Shown one piece after another: positions 61,552 through 64,000 of a stretch of 64,000 nt of DNA. The position numbers and the translations under genes were made by a program. Source of the stretch: Streptomyces abikoensis (GTDB lineage Bacteria > Actinomycetota > Actinomycetes > Streptomycetales > Streptomycetaceae). Every line of letters starts with the position of its first letter. Position 1 is the first letter of the stretch. The notes under the pieces were generated by a model. The model saw only the letters and a program-made list of their open reading frames with translations. It was not told the origin of the DNA and made no database searches. The DNA lies in assembly GCF_014648775.1 (NCBI RefSeq), contig NZ_BMRT01000004.1, forward strand, positions 1-64,000, written 5' to 3'.

Positions 61552-63039
61552 CTACTCGACGGGGGTGGCCTCCTGTCGCCCGGCCGTCACCCAGTGCGGC
61601 TTGCGGAGGGCGAGGAAGGCCAGCGGGACGAGGAAGCCGAGCGTCAGCAGCCCGCCGCCGACGATGAGCAGATAGCGCCACAGCGGCTGGCCGCCGAACT
61701 GCTCCGGCGGCACGAAGCCGATGAACATGGCCCCCACGGAGGCCGCGAAGCCCACGCCCGCGACGAGGCCCAGCGCCGGGACCCGGAAGCCGCGCGGCTG
61801 GTCGGGACGGGTGCGGCGCAGCCGGAGGGCGGCGGCGAACATCAGCAGGTAGACGACGAGGTAGATCTGCGTCGTGACCACCGAGAAGATCCAGTACGCG
61901 CTGGAGACATCGGGGATGAAGGCGTAGAGCAGGGCGATCAGCGTGGTCAGGACGCCCTGGGCGACCATGATGTTGCGCGGGACGCCGTTCTTGTTGAGCT
62001 TCTGCAGGGCGGGCGGCAGATAGCCCTCCTGACGGGCGACCATCAGCAGGCCCTGCGAGGGCCCGGCCAGCCAGGTGAGCATGCCGCCGAGCGCCGCGGC
62101 GACGAGCAGGACGCCGACGACCTTGGTCAGCCAGCCCACGTGGAAGTGGTCGAAGAAGCCCTGGAAGGCCTGCATCACACCGGCCGTCAGGCTCAGGTCC
62201 TTGCCCGGCATCACCCAGCTGATGGCCAGCGCGGGGAGGATGAAGATCAGCAGAACGAGTCCGGTGGCGGCGAAGACCGAGCGCGGGTACTCCTTGCCGG
62301 GCTCGCGCAGCGAGGAGACGTGCACGGCGTTCATCTCCATGCCCGCGTACGACAGGAAGTTGCCGACGATGAGGACGAGGCTGGCGAGCCCGGTCCACGG
62401 CGGCAGGACGTGGCCGCCGTCCATGGGCGCGGCCGACGGGTTGCCCTGGGCGAGGAAGACCATGCCGAGGAGGACGAGCACGACGCCCGGGATCAGCGTG
62501 CCGACGACCAGCCCCACGCTGGAGAGCCCGGCCACGGCCTTCGTACCCCGCGCGGAGATCAGCACCCCGGCCCAGTACACGACGACGATGACGAGCGCGA
62601 CGTAGAGGCCGTTGTTCGCGAGGGACGGGTCGATGACGTACGCGAAGGTGCTCGCCACGTAGGCCAGCAGGCTGGGGTAGTACGCGATGGTCATCGCGAA
62701 CTGGCACCAGACCGCGAGGAATCCGAGCCGCTTGCCCAGGCCCTCGGTCACCCACCGGTGGATGCCGCCGGTCCAGCCGGAGGCCAGCTCGGCCGAGACC
62801 AGGGCGGTCGGCAGCAGGAAGACGACGGCGGGGAGGAGGTAGAGGAAGACGGCGGCGAGGCCGTAGAGGGCCATGGAGGGGGCCGGGCGGAGGTTGGCCA
62901 CGGACGCCGTGGTCATCATCGCGAGCGTCGCCCAGGAGATGAACTGCGTACGGGTGGCGCCGGATCCTGTGGCGTCGGCTCCGGTGGCGGGGGCAGCCGT
63001 GTGGGGACGTTCGTCCCGGACCTGTTCCGTGATGGTCAT
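61552..63039 (-). CDS. APC-superfamily amino acid permease
   Basis: The 495-residue permease has about 12 membrane helices with the APC landmark FISWATLAMMTTASVANLRP in helix 1, and a glutamate/GABA-antiporter-like FLSYAGMEMNAVHVSSLREP in helix 6. The best resemblance is to GadC/PotE-like members, but the substrate is undetermined. It starts at ATG 63039. Being near glnA2 and glnE suggests amino-acid or polyamine uptake (inference). Confidence 0.87.
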   Translation of the reverse strand: MTITEQVRDERPHTAAPATGADATGSGATRTQFISWATLAMMTTASVANLRPAPSMALYGLAAVFLYLLPAVVFLLPTALVSAELASGWTGGIHRWVTEGLGKRLGFLAVWCQFAMTIAYYPSLLAYVASTFAYVIDPSLANNGLYVALVIVVVYWAGVLISARGTKAVAGLSSVGLVVGTLIPGVVLVLLGMVFLAQGNPSAAPMDGGHVLPPWTGLASLVLIVGNFLSYAGMEMNAVHVSSLREPGKEYPRSVFAATGLVLLIFILPALAISWVMPGKDLSLTAGVMQAFQGFFDHFHVGWLTKVVGVLLVAAALGGMLTWLAGPSQGLLMVARQEGYLPPALQKLNKNGVPRNIMVAQGVLTTLIALLYAFIPDVSSAYWIFSVVTTQIYLVVYLLMFAAALRLRRTRPDQPRGFRVPALGLVAGVGFAASVGAMFIGFVPPEQFGGQPLWRYLLIVGGGLLTLGFLVPLAFLALRKPHWVTAGRQEATPVE

Positions 63040-63176
63040 TGCTGGGGAGAGCGTCCTTCGGGCGGTGCGTCACGCGTGTGCGGTTCGTCGAGCGGTTTCG
63101 TCCCATAATCGGGCCTTCGGGCCGTCGTTCGCACATCGCGCCCCCGGCTCGTGCCGCTGCCCGCCTGGAGGGCGGA

Positions 63177-63191
63177 TACCCCGGAGGGGTA
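63177..63191. promoter_or_regulatory. CsoR-like G/C-tract palindrome
   Basis: TACCCC-GGA-GGGGTA is a perfect 6-bp inverted repeat around three bases, located 38 bases before the His-rich DUF6153 gene. The pattern resembles operators recognised by the copper repressor CsoR (TACCC/GGGTA tracts). The binding protein is not encoded in this window. Confidence 0.5.
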
Positions 63192-63228
63192 GGGTGCCCG
63201 GAGGTCAACGGGCTTGTGGAGGCGGGCG

Positions 63229-63684
63229 ATGCACGGACGGCGGAGGGTCGCCGCGTGGTGCGGCCGGCTGCTGCTGTTCGCCGCGCTGCTGCTCGGCATC
63301 GTGACGATGCACACACTCGGGCACCCGCGTGACCACGGGACGACGGCGGGGACGCACGCGACGGCGTCCGGCGGGCACGCGATGGCATCGGCCGGCCACG
63401 CCACGCCGGGTGCGGGACACGCCTCCGTTCCGGCAGCGTCCACCCCCCACGGCGGCGGTCACGGCGGCATGGATCCGCTGTCCGTATGTCTCGCCGTGCT
63501 CGGCACGGGGTCGGCCACGGCCTTCCTGCTCGCCCTCGCCCTGGCCGCCTTCCTCCGCTTCTTCCCCGACCGGCCCGGTACGGGCCCGGTGGCCACCCGC
63601 GCGTGGTTCTCGCGCGCGCTGTGGCCCGTCCCGCCCCCGCCACGGCAGAAGGCCCTCGCCCGGCTGTCGGTGCTGCGCGTATAG
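63229..63684 (+). CDS. DUF6153 His-rich membrane protein
   Basis: The 151-residue protein starts MHGRRRVAAWCGRLLLFAAL after GGAGG. It has an N-terminal hydrophobic helix, a His/Ala/Gly/Ser-rich outer segment (repeated GHA-type units around residues 38-78, with about ten His) and a second membrane segment LAVLGTGSATAFLLALALAAFL. His-rich extracytoplasmic segments often bind metal. The next gene encodes a multicopper-oxidase-like protein, so a copper role is a reasonable inference. The family has no known function. Confidence 0.8.
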   Translation: MHGRRRVAAWCGRLLLFAALLLGIVTMHTLGHPRDHGTTAGTHATASGGHAMASAGHATPGAGHASVPAASTPHGGGHGGMDPLSVCLAVLGTGSATAFLLALALAAFLRFFPDRPGTGPVATRAWFSRALWPVPPPPRQKALARLSVLRV

Positions 63685-63770
63685 GGGCGCGTTCCGCTGC
63701 CCGCCTCGTCGGCGGCAGCGCACGCGCTCGTCATCACGCACACCCACCGACACCACAGAGGTGCACTCCC

Positions 63771-64000
63771 ATGCGCAAAACCACCCGCCGCGCCGTGCTC
63801 GGCGCGGGGATCGCCGCTGCCGGAAGCGGACTGCTGGCCGCCTGCTCGAAGGGCAGCGGCGACAGCCCCTCCCCCTCCGCCGCCCCCGGCGGATTCGTCT
63901 CCCCCGACGGCCGCGAGGTGGCGGCCGCCGAGGCCCGGCGCGGCACGGGGCCGGTCCGCCAGGTGCGGCTCACCGCGACTCCCGCGCGGCTGGACCTGGG
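63771..64000 (+). CDS. Multicopper-oxidase-like exported lipoprotein (5' part only)
   Basis: The first 76 residues are visible; the window ends inside the gene. The N-terminus MRKTTRRAVLGAGIAAAGSG carries a Tat-like RR motif and a hydrophobic stretch followed by a LAAC lipobox (Cys near 26). A Ser/Gly/Pro-rich tether follows, then GPVRQVRLTATPARLDLG, which is typical of the start of the first cupredoxin domain. The assignment as a multicopper oxidase rests on this short segment and on the neighbouring DUF6153 gene, with no copper-site motif yet seen. Confidence 0.65.
   Translation, partial: MRKTTRRAVLGAGIAAAGSGLLAACSKGSGDSPSPSAAPGGFVSPDGREVAAAEARRGTGPVRQVRLTATPARLDL

Noticed and set aside
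1-64000. Prophage, integrative element, IS element or biosynthetic gene cluster
   Set aside because: No integrase, transposase, att-like repeats, PKS/NRPS or other cluster core genes were found; gene order is that of a conserved chromosome core.

Overview
The window is high-GC DNA with strong third-position G/C bias, many GTG starts and translationally coupled genes. Gene content and order (pepA-lpdA-sucB, lipB-lipA, glnA, a malEFG cluster, glnE next to glnA2) fit a Streptomyces chromosome core. I see no rRNA, tRNA, CRISPR array, integrase or transposase, so this is housekeeping chromosome rather than an accessory island.

Layout. 1-11 kb: a cobalamin nucleotide-loop gene (cobU fused to a PhnP-like domain), a methyltransferase that overlaps a DUF3043 gene, a pspA-pspAA envelope-stress pair, a NarL-type two-component system, cobT, and an MprF-like lysyltransferase coupled to a rhomboid-like protein. 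11-17 kb: cobS, pepA, lpdA and sucB (E3 and E2 of the 2-oxoacid dehydrogenase complexes). 17-25 kb: GntR and WYL regulators, three oxidoreductases, and an HTH/TPR regulator carrying a frameshift. 25-32 kb: lipB-lipA (which supply the lipoyl groups for SucB), two membrane proteins, glnA behind a GlnR box, an NmrA-like gene and an ArsC/Spx-like gene. 32-43 kb: ArsR/MFS pair, secreted sphingomyelinase, a winged-helix orphan, a second two-component system split by a cupin gene, a second rhomboid-like gene, a tyrosine phosphatase, a sigma-like membrane protein and a TetR regulator. 43-55 kb: maltodextrin utilisation (pullulanase, MalR, alpha-glucosidase, MalEFG, alpha-amylase). 55-64 kb: glyoxalase-like gene, glnE, glnA2, Uma2 protein, hydrolase, amino-acid permease, and a copper-looking pair (His-rich DUF6153 protein and a truncated multicopper-oxidase-like lipoprotein) behind a CsoR-like palindrome.

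Connected functions: LipB and LipA lipoylate SucB, which works with LpdA. GlnE adenylylates GlnA at Tyr397, while GlnA2 lacks that tyrosine. The secreted amylase and pullulanase feed MalEFG, and the intracellular glucosidase finishes the maltodextrins under MalR control. CobU, CobT and CobS together complete the lower ligand of cobalamin. The most unusual items are a +1 poly-G frameshift in the HTH/TPR regulator, an apparent CTG start overlapping a stop codon, a sigma-like domain fused to a membrane anchor, several perfect unassigned palindromes in promoter regions, and an unannotated-looking 42-residue ORF at 35627.
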